From Nonlabens tegetincola (lineage in GTDB: Bacteria > Bacteroidota > Bacteroidia > Flavobacteriales > Flavobacteriaceae): a DNA stretch of 64,000 nt. This document shows, in pieces, positions 53,117-61,009 of this stretch. Numbering within the stretch: position 1 is the stretch's first letter; every line of letters begins with the position of its first letter. A program made the translations under genes and the position numbers. Below the pieces are notes generated by a model. It was not told the origin of the DNA. It saw only the letters and a program-made list of their open reading frames with translations, and did not search any database. Location: the NCBI RefSeq assembly GCF_002954355.1, contig NZ_MQVV01000010.1:248001-312000 (forward strand). Direction: 5' to 3'.

Positions 53117-53910
53117 TGGAATTAGTTGATGCGATTATTCTAGGAGTAATACAAGGTCTTACTGAGTTTCTCCCAGTGTCTTCCAGTGGCCATATAGAGT
53201 TAGGAAAAGCAATTTTAGACACGCAAGTACAAGATCCAGATGAAAATTTACTATTTACAGTTCTTGTACATTTTGCAACAGCATTGAGCACTATTATTGT
53301 TTTTAGAAAGGACATTTTTGAATTATTTAAAGGCATATTTCAATTTAAATGGAATGAAGAGTTTCTATTTGCTCTTAAAATTGTATTGTCAATGATTCCT
53401 GCGGTGATAGTAGGTTTATTTTTTGAAGAGCAACTAGAGTCCCTTTTTTCAGGTAATGTATTATTAGTAGGCTTTATGCTTATTATTACAGGTTTACTGC
53501 TGTTCCTGGCTGGTAAAGCAAGGGATACAAATAAAAATGTTTCTTGGAAAGATGCTGTAATAATTGGAGTTTCTCAGGCAATTGCAATGTTACCTGGTAT
53601 TTCCCGTAGCGGTGCTACTATTAGTACTAGTGTCCTATTAGGAAACGACAGGACTAAAGCTGCAAGGTTTTCATTTTTAATGGTTGTTCCTTTAATATTT
53701 GGGAAAATTGCCAAAGATCTCTTAGGTGGTAAAATAGAATTTCAAGCAGATCAAAATTTACCTTTAATTGCTGGTTTTATAGCTGCGTTTGTAACAGGAT
53801 GGATAGCATGTAAATGGATGATTAAGTTAGTTAAAAAAGCAAAACTACATTACTTCTCATATTACTGCTTTGCAGTAGGGCTTATTGCTATAATCGCTCA
53901 CTTTATATAA
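53116..53910 (+). CDS. uppP: Undecaprenyl-diphosphatase (BacA/UppP)
   Basis: 264 residues, about eight membrane helices. Signature motifs QGLTEFLPVSSSGHIEL (14-30) and LPGISRSGATIS form the two halves of the active site. It recycles undecaprenyl diphosphate to the monophosphate carrier used for peptidoglycan and for the polysaccharide locus in this window. Translationally coupled to DUF3098. Confidence 0.97.
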   Translation: MELVDAIILGVIQGLTEFLPVSSSGHIELGKAILDTQVQDPDENLLFTVLVHFATALSTIIVFRKDIFELFKGIFQFKWNEEFLFALKIVLSMIPAVIVGLFFEEQLESLFSGNVLLVGFMLIITGLLLFLAGKARDTNKNVSWKDAVIIGVSQAIAMLPGISRSGATISTSVLLGNDRTKAARFSFLMVVPLIFGKIAKDLLGGKIEFQADQNLPLIAGFIAAFVTGWIACKWMIKLVKKAKLHYFSYYCFAVGLIAIIAHFI

Positions 53911-53912
53911 TT

Positions 53913-54425
53913 ATGAGACTTTTCCTTACAGCACTACTAATAGTAACTACTAACCTAATTATGGCACAACAATCTACGGTAAAAGGTGCTTTTCTTGAAA
54001 AATGGAATAATTCAAAAGAATATTTAGTAGAAATAGCTCAATCAATGCCAGAGGAGTTATACAATTATAGACCTACTGAACGAGAGATGACTTTTAAAGG
54101 ACAATTACTTCATGTAATTGGTAATATGAAATGGTTGAGTACAAGTTACTTTTCAAATGAAAAATTTGAAAGGGAAACCTATGATCCTAACTTAAGTAAG
54201 CAGCAGGTCCTAGAGTTGTTAGAAGCAACTTTTGATGAGGTTTATCAAAGAATTGAATCGACTTCAGAGTCTGAATTATCGGTCGAGGTAGATTTCTTTG
54301 CGGGTAAAAAATCTAAATTACAAATCTTGAATCTGCTTCAAGATCACGTTACTCATCATAGAGGACAATTGATTGTTTATATTAATATGAAGGGAATAAA
54401 ACCACCAAGATATGTGGGATGGTAA
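53913..54425 (+). CDS. DinB-family protein with a signal peptide
   Basis: 170 residues with a signal peptide ending LIMAQ (about residue 19) and a DinB/YfiT-like four-helix bundle. Metal-ligand histidines are visible in GQLLHVIGNMKW (His68) and DHVTHHRGQL. Most DinB proteins are cytoplasmic thiol-transfer enzymes, so export to the periplasm makes this a less common version. Starts 2 bases after the uppP stop. Confidence 0.85.
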   Translation: MRLFLTALLIVTTNLIMAQQSTVKGAFLEKWNNSKEYLVEIAQSMPEELYNYRPTEREMTFKGQLLHVIGNMKWLSTSYFSNEKFERETYDPNLSKQQVLELLEATFDEVYQRIESTSESELSVEVDFFAGKKSKLQILNLLQDHVTHHRGQLIVYINMKGIKPPRYVGW

Positions 54426-54448
54426 ATAATTTAAAAACGAATAAATAA

Positions 54449-54477
54449 AAAGCCCAGTTTAAAAAACTGGGCTTTAA
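54449..54477. terminator. Bidirectional terminator after the ftsX-uppP-DinB operon
   Basis: Stem AGCCCAGTTT (54451-54460) / AAACTGGGCT (54464-54473) with loop AAA, flanked by A and T runs. Confidence 0.9.
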
Positions 54478-54487
54478 TATTCTTAGA

Positions 54488-54709
54488 TTACACTTGTATT
54501 TTAGGATTAAGTCGCTTCTCGATTTTCTGCTTTTTAGCTGTAAGTTCTTTCATTAATTCCATTAACTCAGGATCCTTAGATTCCTTAAATAAATCATTAA
54601 CTCCTAGTACAAGCCTTTTAGCTTCTCTCGATGCGTGTACGCGGTCACTTGTTGACATGTTGCTCATAGAGCTGTCTAACCATTCACGAGCTTCTTCAAT
54701 TATTGTCAT
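54488..54709 (-). CDS. Small soluble helical protein, unknown function
   Basis: 73 residues, nearly all charged helix (EEAREWLDSSMSNMSTSDRV, KDPELMELMKELTAKKQKI), without cysteine or membrane segment. No family recognised. It stands alone between two stop-side neighbours, ends beside the shared terminator at 54449-54477, and has good reading-frame quality for its strand. Confidence 0.55.
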   Translation of the reverse strand: MTIIEEAREWLDSSMSNMSTSDRVHASREAKRLVLGVNDLFKESKDPELMELMKELTAKKQKIEKRLNPKIQV

Positions 54710-54840
54710 ACTGCTTCAATCTTTTTAGTGCATTTAGTGAATTGAAAATCAAAACTTAAACACATTAATTTATACATAATGTCGCAATGTAACGTATTTA
54801 ATTTTAATTTTTCAGCTAAAATTTTCTTAATTAAGATAAT

Positions 54841-56157
54841 TTAATATCTGTAATATTCAGGTTTGAATGGACCTTTAACTTCTACACCTATATATTTTGC
54901 TTGGTCTTGACGTAGTTCAGTTAATTCTGCACCTATTCTTTGCAAGTGTAATTCAGCTACCTTTTCATCGAGATGTTTCGGTAACATGTAAACCTCATTT
55001 TTATAATTTTCACTGTTGTTCCATAACTCGATTTGAGCTAAAGTTTGGTTAGTGAAGGAATTACTCATTACAAAACTAGGGTGACCAGTAGCACAACCTA
55101 GGTTTACTAAACGACCTTCTGCAAGTAAAATAATATCCTTACCATCGATAGTATACTTGTCTACCTGTGGTTTGATTTCTACCTTAGTATCTCCGTAATT
55201 GTCATTCAAAAAGGCAACATCAATCTCGTTGTCAAAGTGTCCAATATTACAAACAATCACTTTATCACGCATTGCTTTAAAATGCTCACCTCTTACGATG
55301 TCTTTGTTTCCAGTAGTAGTTATTACAACATCAGCATTACCAACAACCGATTCTAACTTTTTCACCTCAAAACCATCCATCGCCGCTTGTAAAGCACAAA
55401 TAGGATCTATTTCGGTCACTGTAACTATTGAACCAGCACCGCGGAATGAAGCAGCAGTACCCTTACCTACATCACCATATCCACAAACCACAACACGCTT
55501 TCCAGCTAGCATCGTGTCAGTAGCTCTACGTACGGCGTCAACAGCACTTTCTCTACATCCGTATTTGTTATCAAATTTTGATTTGGTAACAGAGTCATTT
55601 ACGTTAATAGCAGGCATTACAAGAGTTCCGTTTTTCATACGTTCGTATAAACGATGTACTCCAGTTGTAGTTTCTTCTGAAAGACCTTTGATTCCTTTAG
55701 CTAACTCTGGATACTCATCAAAAACCATGTTCGTTAAATCACCACCATCATCTAATATCATGTTAAGCGGTTCACGATCTTCACCAAAGAACAAAGTTTG
55801 TTCTATACACCAGTTAAACTCTTCTTCAGTCATACCTTTCCATGCGTATACAGGAATTCCAGCAGCAGCGATTGCAGCAGCAGCATGATCCTGTGTAGAG
55901 AAAATGTTACAAGAAGACCAAGTTACATCAGCTCCTAAGGCAACTAAAGTTTCTATAAGAACTGCAGTTTGAATTGTCATGTGTAGACATCCTGCGATGC
56001 GAGCTCCTTTCAAAGGTTGCTCATCTTTATATTCTTCCCTTAACGCCATTAAACCAGGCATTTCTGCCTCAGCTAGTTCAATTTCTAGACGACCGTATTC
56101 GGCTAGTGACATGTCCTTTACTTTGTAAGGAACATAAGGTACTTTTGTATCACTCAT
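54841..56157 (-). CDS. ahcY: Adenosylhomocysteinase
   Basis: 438 residues from ATG 56157 ([15 protein letters not shown]); an upstream in-frame ATG would add a 12-residue tail ahead of the domain. NAD-binding motif [14 protein letters not shown] is near residue 225, substrate motif [17 protein letters not shown] near 70, and C-terminal LPKHLDEKV...[18 protein letters not shown]. It hydrolyses S-adenosylhomocysteine to adenosine and homocysteine. The leader (about 87 bases) shows no SAH riboswitch I can recognise. Confidence 0.98.
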   Translation of the reverse strand: MSDTKVPYVPYKVKDMSLAEYGRLEIELAEAEMPGLMALREEYKDEQPLKGARIAGCLHMTIQTAVLIETLVALGADVTWSSCNIFSTQDHAAAAIAAAGIPVYAWKGMTEEEFNWCIEQTLFFGEDREPLNMILDDGGDLTNMVFDEYPELAKGIKGLSEETTTGVHRLYERMKNGTLVMPAINVNDSVTKSKFDNKYGCRESAVDAVRRATDTMLAGKRVVVCGYGDVGKGTAASFRGAGSIVTVTEIDPICALQAAMDGFEVKKLESVVGNADVVITTTGNKDIVRGEHFKAMRDKVIVCNIGHFDNEIDVAFLNDNYGDTKVEIKPQVDKYTIDGKDIILLAEGRLVNLGCATGHPSFVMSNSFTNQTLAQIELWNNSENYKNEVYMLPKHLDEKVAELHLQRIGAELTELRQDQAKYIGVEVKGPFKPEYYRY

Positions 56158-56244
56158 AATTGTAAAATATTTAAGCTTGTTTGATAAAAACACTGTTTAT
56201 AATCAGTAATTTACAAGCCTTTATTATTTATTAAATTGCGGCAG

Positions 56245-56252
56245 CAAAGCTA
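56245..56252 (-). promoter_or_regulatory. -7 promoter element for ahcY
   Basis: Plus-strand CAAAGCTA reads TAGCTTTG (TAnnTTTG) on the minus strand, 87 bases from the ATG at 56157. Confidence 0.4.
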
Positions 56253-56271
56253 CTAAAAAACTGCCATATTA

Positions 56272-56898
56272 ATGCCTCTTTACAAAACCCTTAACAACAG
56301 ACACAACACGGTTGTTCATATTTGGAAAATCACAGAAACTGAAGCCCAGTTACGCTCGGGAATTACCCTAAGTGAAAACAGTAAACAACGGTTGTTGACC
56401 ATGAGCTCAGAGTTACATAGAAGAGGTTTCTTGAGTATACGTCATTTATTACATGTAGCTGGTTATACAGACCTTGATTTGTTCTATGATGATAAAGGTA
56501 AACCGCATCTTAATGATGGAAAATTCATCTCAATAACGCACAGTTATGAGTTCACGGCAATAATAGTGAGCGATGCTCCTGTAGGGATCGATATTGAGAA
56601 AAAAAGAGAGAAAATTAAACGCATTGCTAAAAAGTTTATCAAATACGAAAACACCTGTGTTTATAATAGTTCACAACAAGTCAAATTACTGACCATCATT
56701 TGGGGTGCAAAGGAATCGATGTACAAATTGTATGGGTCAAAGGGATTGGGATTTAAAGCTCATTGTCAGGTAGAACCTATCGATTTTTCTCATCCTAAGT
56801 CACGCTGTAGCATTAATTTTAATGGTGAATCAAGTTATTACGACTTGTTTTATTTGGGTTTTGAGAACTTTATGATGGTTTACGTTATTCCTGCTTAA
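56272..56898 (+). CDS. 4'-phosphopantetheinyl transferase
   Basis: 208 residues of the Sfp/AcpT fold. Magnesium-site motif GIDIEKKREK (105-114, Asp107/Glu109) and WGAKESMYKLYG (144-155, Glu148). It attaches phosphopantetheine from CoA to acyl carrier proteins. Two bases apart from the following GGGP-synthase gene, suggesting a lipid-linked operon. Confidence 0.93.
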   Translation: MPLYKTLNNRHNTVVHIWKITETEAQLRSGITLSENSKQRLLTMSSELHRRGFLSIRHLLHVAGYTDLDLFYDDKGKPHLNDGKFISITHSYEFTAIIVSDAPVGIDIEKKREKIKRIAKKFIKYENTCVYNSSQQVKLLTIIWGAKESMYKLYGSKGLGFKAHCQVEPIDFSHPKSRCSINFNGESSYYDLFYLGFENFMMVYVIPA

Positions 56899-56901
56899 TT
56901 T

Positions 56902-57618
56902 ATGGATTGGGTATCTCGCATTAAGTCAGGTAGATCGTTAGCCATTTTAATTGATCCAGAAAAGACTGCTGTTGATTACGCTTTCGCGAAAGCGATATCT
57001 AAAAAAGCATTTTCTTTAAAAAAGAAATTGAACCTAAATGAGGTGTTTTTCTTTATAGGAGGTAGCACTATGGAAATTGATCTAGATAAATGGTTAAAGG
57101 AATTTAAAGGTCTAGTTACGCTACCTGTAATTATTTTTCCTGGATCTCACGAGCAAGTCTCTATTCATTGTGACGCCTTGCTGTATTTACAATTCATGAG
57201 CAGTCGCAATGCGCAGTACCTCATTGAAGAACAAATTAAAAGTGCACTTTTCATAAAACAACATAAGATAGTTACCATCCCTACATCTTATTTACTGATT
57301 GATGGAGGAAAGTCTACAGCTGTACAACGTGTTACGAACTCACAACCCTACAAGCAAACAGATATAGAATTAATCACAGCGACAACGGTTGCTGGAGAAC
57401 TTTTGGGGCACAAACTAGTTTATCTAGAAGCTGGTAGCGGTGCTGTCATACCTGTTGCAGCTGGTATTATTGAAAAAGTAAAGAGTAGTTGTTCACTGCC
57501 TATAATAGTAGGTGGAGGATTGCGTGATGTAAGTCAAATTGAACGAGCGTTTACTGCCGGTGCTAGTTTGTGCGTAGTAGGAACTGCGATTGAGGAAAAT
57601 GTGGAATGGATGGACTAA
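56902..57618 (+). CDS. Geranylgeranylglyceryl-phosphate synthase family protein (PcrB-like)
   Basis: 238 residues, TIM-barrel. The family start ILIDPEKT, the mid-loop YLEAGSGA and the phosphate-binding VGGGLRD near the C-terminus are clear. Archaeal members make GGGP for ether lipids; bacterial PcrB makes heptaprenylglyceryl phosphate; the enzyme of Flavobacterium johnsoniae is known to have GGGP-type activity. Substrate chain length cannot be read from sequence. The palindrome at 56979 encodes AFAKA (27-31). Confidence 0.88.
   Translation: MDWVSRIKSGRSLAILIDPEKTAVDYAFAKAISKKAFSLKKKLNLNEVFFFIGGSTMEIDLDKWLKEFKGLVTLPVIIFPGSHEQVSIHCDALLYLQFMSSRNAQYLIEEQIKSALFIKQHKIVTIPTSYLLIDGGKSTAVQRVTNSQPYKQTDIELITATTVAGELLGHKLVYLEAGSGAVIPVAAGIIEKVKSSCSLPIIVGGGLRDVSQIERAFTAGASLCVVGTAIEENVEWMD
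56979..56994. repeat. 16-bp palindrome, copy 12 (in GGGP synthase gene)
   Basis: Exact copy; read as AFAKA. Confidence 0.95.
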
Positions 57619-57637
57619 GTTTGCAATAAAATCAACT

Positions 57638-57898
57638 ATGAAAGTTTCTATAGAATTAACCATGTCCCCTTTACAAGATGGATATGAGCAACTCATAATC
57701 GAGTTTATCAAAACCTTGCGTAATTCACCCTTTAAGATTCTAGAAAACCCACTTTCTACTCAAATTTATGGAGATTATAGACCATTAATGGAATTTTTGA
57801 CTGATGCTATAGAGACTAGTTTTGATAATCAAGAAGCGGTTCTTGTTTACATGAAACTGGTAAAATCTGATCGTAGTGACTACCAACCTTTCTTTTAA
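57638..57898 (+). CDS. Thiamine-binding/YkoF-like small protein
   Basis: 86 residues from ATG 57638, 19 bases after the GGGP synthase stop; an earlier in-frame ATG at 57590 would overlap that gene. The fold pattern (IELTMSPLQDGYEQLIIEFI, then ILENPLSTQIYGDYRPLME, ending DRSDYQPFF) resembles the MTH1187/YkoF thiamine-binding superfamily. Its stop overlaps the pnuC ATG. This pairing suggests the PnuC protein carries thiamine or a related vitamin rather than nicotinamide riboside. Confidence 0.65.
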   Translation: MKVSIELTMSPLQDGYEQLIIEFIKTLRNSPFKILENPLSTQIYGDYRPLMEFLTDAIETSFDNQEAVLVYMKLVKSDRSDYQPFF

Positions 57899-58533
57899 TG
57901 GAAGTTATTGATTTCTTATTTTCCCAGTATTCTGAGTATTCAAGCACTCACATAGTACTTGAGTTGACAGCTGTTGTGGCTAGCGTTGTAAGTGTGCTTT
58001 ATTCTTATCGTAACAGCTTTTTAGTGTTTCCTTTTGGGATTGTAAGCACTGCCATATTTACTTACTTGTTAGTAAACTGGAATTTATTGGGAGATGCCGT
58101 TATAAACTTGTACTATTTAATTATGAGTATATACGGTTGGTATCTTTGGATTAAAGGAGGGAAGAATAACAAAGAACTTCAAATCTCTTTGACTTCAAAA
58201 CAGCAATGGATTAGAGCTATTACAATCTCAATATTCGCGGCATTGTGCATCTATATTCTTTATGTATCTACAAATCGTATGGAAAATGTAGTATCCTACA
58301 TTGACATGGTAACGACAGGATTGTTTTTTGCAGGAATGTGGTTGATGGCAAAAAGGAAGTTAGAGCATTGGTTAGTTCTAGGCATAGGTAATTTTATCTC
58401 AATACCTTTATATTTTTATAAGGGTTACACTTTTAGTGCATTTTTATACCTATTTTTATTGATAATGGCTGTGGCTGGATTTTATGCATGGAAGAAATAC
58501 CTAAACAACTTAATTATCAAGGCAAGCGTATAG
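57898..58533 (+). CDS. PnuC-family vitamin transporter
   Basis: 211 residues with about seven helices and the PnuC motifs SVLYSYRNSFLVFPFGIVS, NLYYLIMSIYGWYLW and LGIGNFISIPLYFYKGY. PnuC proteins import nicotinamide riboside by facilitated diffusion, with trapping by phosphorylation; PnuT variants take thiamine. The upstream thiamine-binding-like gene favours thiamine; the downstream NadR-like kinase favours nicotinamide riboside. Its last 46 bases overlap the kinase gene in another frame. Confidence 0.9.
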   Translation: MEVIDFLFSQYSEYSSTHIVLELTAVVASVVSVLYSYRNSFLVFPFGIVSTAIFTYLLVNWNLLGDAVINLYYLIMSIYGWYLWIKGGKNNKELQISLTSKQQWIRAITISIFAALCIYILYVSTNRMENVVSYIDMVTTGLFFAGMWLMAKRKLEHWLVLGIGNFISIPLYFYKGYTFSAFLYLFLLIMAVAGFYAWKKYLNNLIIKASV

Positions 58534-59045
58534 TACTTTATGGTCCAGAGAGTACAGGAAAAAGTACTATCGCACGAGAACTAGCGCTTCATTACAACTC
58601 AATTTCCATCCCAGAATTTGCAAGAGAATACTTGCAAAGAAAGTGGGATGAGTCAAAACACGTTTGCACATTACAGGATCTTAAACCTATTGCAGTAGGT
58701 CAAAGAAATCTTGAGAATCAGGCAACATTAAAGGGATCTGATTATGTTTTTTGTGATACAGACATCTTAGAAACCTATGTTTATAGTTTAGCTTATTTTA
58801 ATCAAGTTCCATTGTCGATTGAAAAGGCTATTCATGAATCTCATTATGATTTATATTTATTGATGGATGTGGATATTAGTTGGGTTAAGGATGATTTAAG
58901 GGACAAACCAGAAGAGCGAGAAGAAATGTTTCATAAATTTGAATCCGCTTTACAAACATTTAATAAGCCCTATAAACGTATTTCAGGAAAGGGATCTGAA
59001 AGATTAAAAAATGCTATCGCTGCTATAGATTCTTTATCTATTTAA
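58488..59045 (+). CDS. NadR-like P-loop kinase (nicotinamide riboside / vitamin kinase)
   Basis: 185 residues. Walker A YGPESTGKST (18-27), then the NadR-type PEFAREYLQRKW and DTDILETYVYS. It matches the ribosylnicotinamide-kinase domain alone, without the NMN adenylyltransferase and HTH parts of E. coli NadR. It would phosphorylate and trap the vitamin imported by PnuC. Start inside pnuC implies coupling. Confidence 0.85.
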   Translation: MEEIPKQLNYQGKRIVLYGPESTGKSTIARELALHYNSISIPEFAREYLQRKWDESKHVCTLQDLKPIAVGQRNLENQATLKGSDYVFCDTDILETYVYSLAYFNQVPLSIEKAIHESHYDLYLLMDVDISWVKDDLRDKPEEREEMFHKFESALQTFNKPYKRISGKGSERLKNAIAAIDSLSI

Positions 59046-59048
59046 CAA

Positions 59049-60590
59049 ATGAATTATACTGACTACCAAATACAACAGCTAAAAGAAAAAGGTATTTCCA
59101 TAGATCAAGTTAATGAACAAATTGATCGATTTAGAAAGGGATTTCCTAAATTAGATTTAGACAGGCCTGCTACTTTAAATGATGGGATTAATAAACACAA
59201 TGATCAGGAGCAAGCAGAGTATATATATAAATATGAACAACTAGGCGAGAACCTTGAAAAGGTGAATTTTATTCCTGCTAGTGGTGCTGCAACTAGAATG
59301 TTTAAATTTCTCCATGAATTTTTACACTCTTACAATCCTGATGAAATTAGCTTAAATGCTTATATTAATAAAACTAAGAGCGACCAGTTATTCACCTTTC
59401 TTGTCGCCCTTGAAAAATTCCCTTTTTACCGAGATATTGAACAGCAACTAAAGGCTCAAAATCCAATTTATGAAGGGTTGAAAAAGTATCAACAACAATT
59501 GGAATTCATAAAATTTCTTTTGTCTGAGAATGGTGCAAATTATGCAAGTAAACCCAAAGGTTTAATCCCATTTCATGATTATGGTAGCTATGTACGTACA
59601 GCTTTTGAAGAACACTTAAGCGAGACAGCTGGTTACGCAAGTGTTAATGATCAGGTTAAACTCCATTTTACGGTATCACCTAATCACCACAAGGACTTTT
59701 TAGATGAATTAGAAGCTATTAAGGACCACATTGAAAGAAGAGTTCAAAAGAAGCTTGTAGTAGATTTTTCGTTTCAAGATACAGCTACCGATACAGTTGC
59801 AGTAAATTTAAATAACCAGCCCATACTTGATGATAAAGGTGGTTTGTTCTTTAGACCAGCTGGGCATGGAGCATTATTAAAAAATCTGAATGCAATTGAT
59901 GCCGATCTTATTTTTATTAAAAACATTGATAATGTCACTACAACAGCAATGCATCAAGAATCTGCATATTTTAAAAAATACCTTGCAGGTATAGCAGTCA
60001 CATACAAGAAACAAATAGATTCCTATTTAAATCAATTATTAAATGGAACTATTACTGATATTTCACATATTGTAGATTTTCTAGAAAGCTCAATAGGAAC
60101 GGCTTTACCTAAGGATTTTTCAAAGTATTCCTTCCAAAATCAGATAGAAACCCTGATAGATTGTTTAAACAGACCATTAAGAGTGTGCGGTATGGTTAAA
60201 AATGAAGGAGAACCAGGTGGTGGTCCGTTTTGGGTAAAATCTAGTTACGGAATTAATTTACAAATTGTGGAAAGCGCACAGGTGAATAAAGAAAATGAGA
60301 AACAAAAAAACATTGCTAAAGAATGTACTCATTTTAATCCAGTTGATATAGTTTGCTGTGTACGTGATTATAAAGGAGATAAATTTGATCTACAAAAATA
60401 TTGTGACCCAGAAATGGGTTTTATTACCCTAAAATCTAGGTTTGGTTTTAAGCTTAAAGCACAAGAGCTTCCTGGATTATGGAATGGCTCAATGGCTTAT
60501 TGGAATACCATTTTTGTAGAGGTTCCTGTTTCTACTTTTAATCCAGTTAAAACTGTTAATGATTTACTCAAACCAGCGCACCTTAGGTAA
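59049..60590 (+). CDS. DUF4301 family protein
   Basis: 513 residues, soluble. The phrases FIPASGAATRMFK, KPKGLIPFHDYG and FRPAGHGALLKNLNAI are typical of DUF4301, which resembles nucleotidyltransferases (the GxAATRMFKxL loop looks like a sugar-nucleotidyltransferase NTP loop). Function is unproven. Starts 3 bases after the kinase stop; its stop overlaps the arfB ATG. Confidence 0.85.
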   Translation: MNYTDYQIQQLKEKGISIDQVNEQIDRFRKGFPKLDLDRPATLNDGINKHNDQEQAEYIYKYEQLGENLEKVNFIPASGAATRMFKFLHEFLHSYNPDEISLNAYINKTKSDQLFTFLVALEKFPFYRDIEQQLKAQNPIYEGLKKYQQQLEFIKFLLSENGANYASKPKGLIPFHDYGSYVRTAFEEHLSETAGYASVNDQVKLHFTVSPNHHKDFLDELEAIKDHIERRVQKKLVVDFSFQDTATDTVAVNLNNQPILDDKGGLFFRPAGHGALLKNLNAIDADLIFIKNIDNVTTTAMHQESAYFKKYLAGIAVTYKKQIDSYLNQLLNGTITDISHIVDFLESSIGTALPKDFSKYSFQNQIETLIDCLNRPLRVCGMVKNEGEPGGGPFWVKSSYGINLQIVESAQVNKENEKQKNIAKECTHFNPVDIVCCVRDYKGDKFDLQKYCDPEMGFITLKSRFGFKLKAQELPGLWNGSMAYWNTIFVEVPVSTFNPVKTVNDLLKPAHLR

Positions 60591-60988
60591 TGAATGTTGA
60601 ACAAATTAAAAACGAGGTAACATTTAAAGCTGTTGCAAGTAGTGGCCCTGGTGGTCAACACGCTAATAAGGTGGCAACAAAGGTTCAATTAGAGTTTGAT
60701 GTTATTAATAGTTACGCTTTCGCGGAAGCGGAAAAACAAACTATCTTAGAAAACCTAAAAAGTCAGCTTACTCAACAAGGCAGCATCAAAATAAGCTGTC
60801 AAGAATCTAGAAGTCAAGCTAAAAATAAAGAGCTTGTCCTTAAAAAATTAATCAATTTGCTCGCTGGCGCAAGTCAAAGAAAAAAGAAGCGTAAGAAGAC
60901 AGCTATTCCTAAAATTGCTAAGTTAAAAAGACTGAGAGCAAAGAAATTGAACAGTGAAAAAAAACAAAACCGAAAGTTTAAATATTAG
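60590..60988 (+). CDS. arfB: Ribosome-rescue peptidyl-tRNA hydrolase ArfB
   Basis: 132 residues. The class I release-factor GGQ loop is SSGPGGQHANKVATKV (18-33) and there is a strongly basic C-terminal tail (QRKKKRKKTAIPKI...KKQNRKFKY) that enters the empty mRNA channel. It frees stalled ribosomes without a stop codon. The variant palindrome at 60715 encodes AFAEA. Its stop lies in a terminator hairpin. Coupled to DUF4301. Confidence 0.95.
   Translation: MNVEQIKNEVTFKAVASSGPGGQHANKVATKVQLEFDVINSYAFAEAEKQTILENLKSQLTQQGSIKISCQESRSQAKNKELVLKKLINLLAGASQRKKKRKKTAIPKIAKLKRLRAKKLNSEKKQNRKFKY
60715..60730. repeat. 16-bp palindrome, copy 13 (one mismatch, in arfB)
   Basis: CGCTTTCGCGGAAGCG; one substitution (A to G) breaks the perfect palindrome and turns Lys to Glu (AFAEA). 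Confidence 0.8.
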
Positions 60989-61002
60989 ACTTTCGGTTTT
61001 TT
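60966..61002. terminator. Bidirectional terminator between arfB and pepP
   Basis: Stem AAAACCGAAAGT (60966-60977) / ACTTTCGGTTTT (60989-61000); the arfB stop codon is in the loop. T-run follows. Confidence 0.85.
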
Positions 61003-61009
61003 AATTATA

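Noticed and set aside
55199-55888. A 229-codon plus-strand frame opposite ahcY
   Set aside because: Antisense shadow of a strongly conserved gene; no ribosome-binding site or family resemblance.
56158-56271. Possible SAH riboswitch ahead of ahcY
   Set aside because: The leader is AT-rich and I could find none of the conserved riboswitch pairing or loop sequences.
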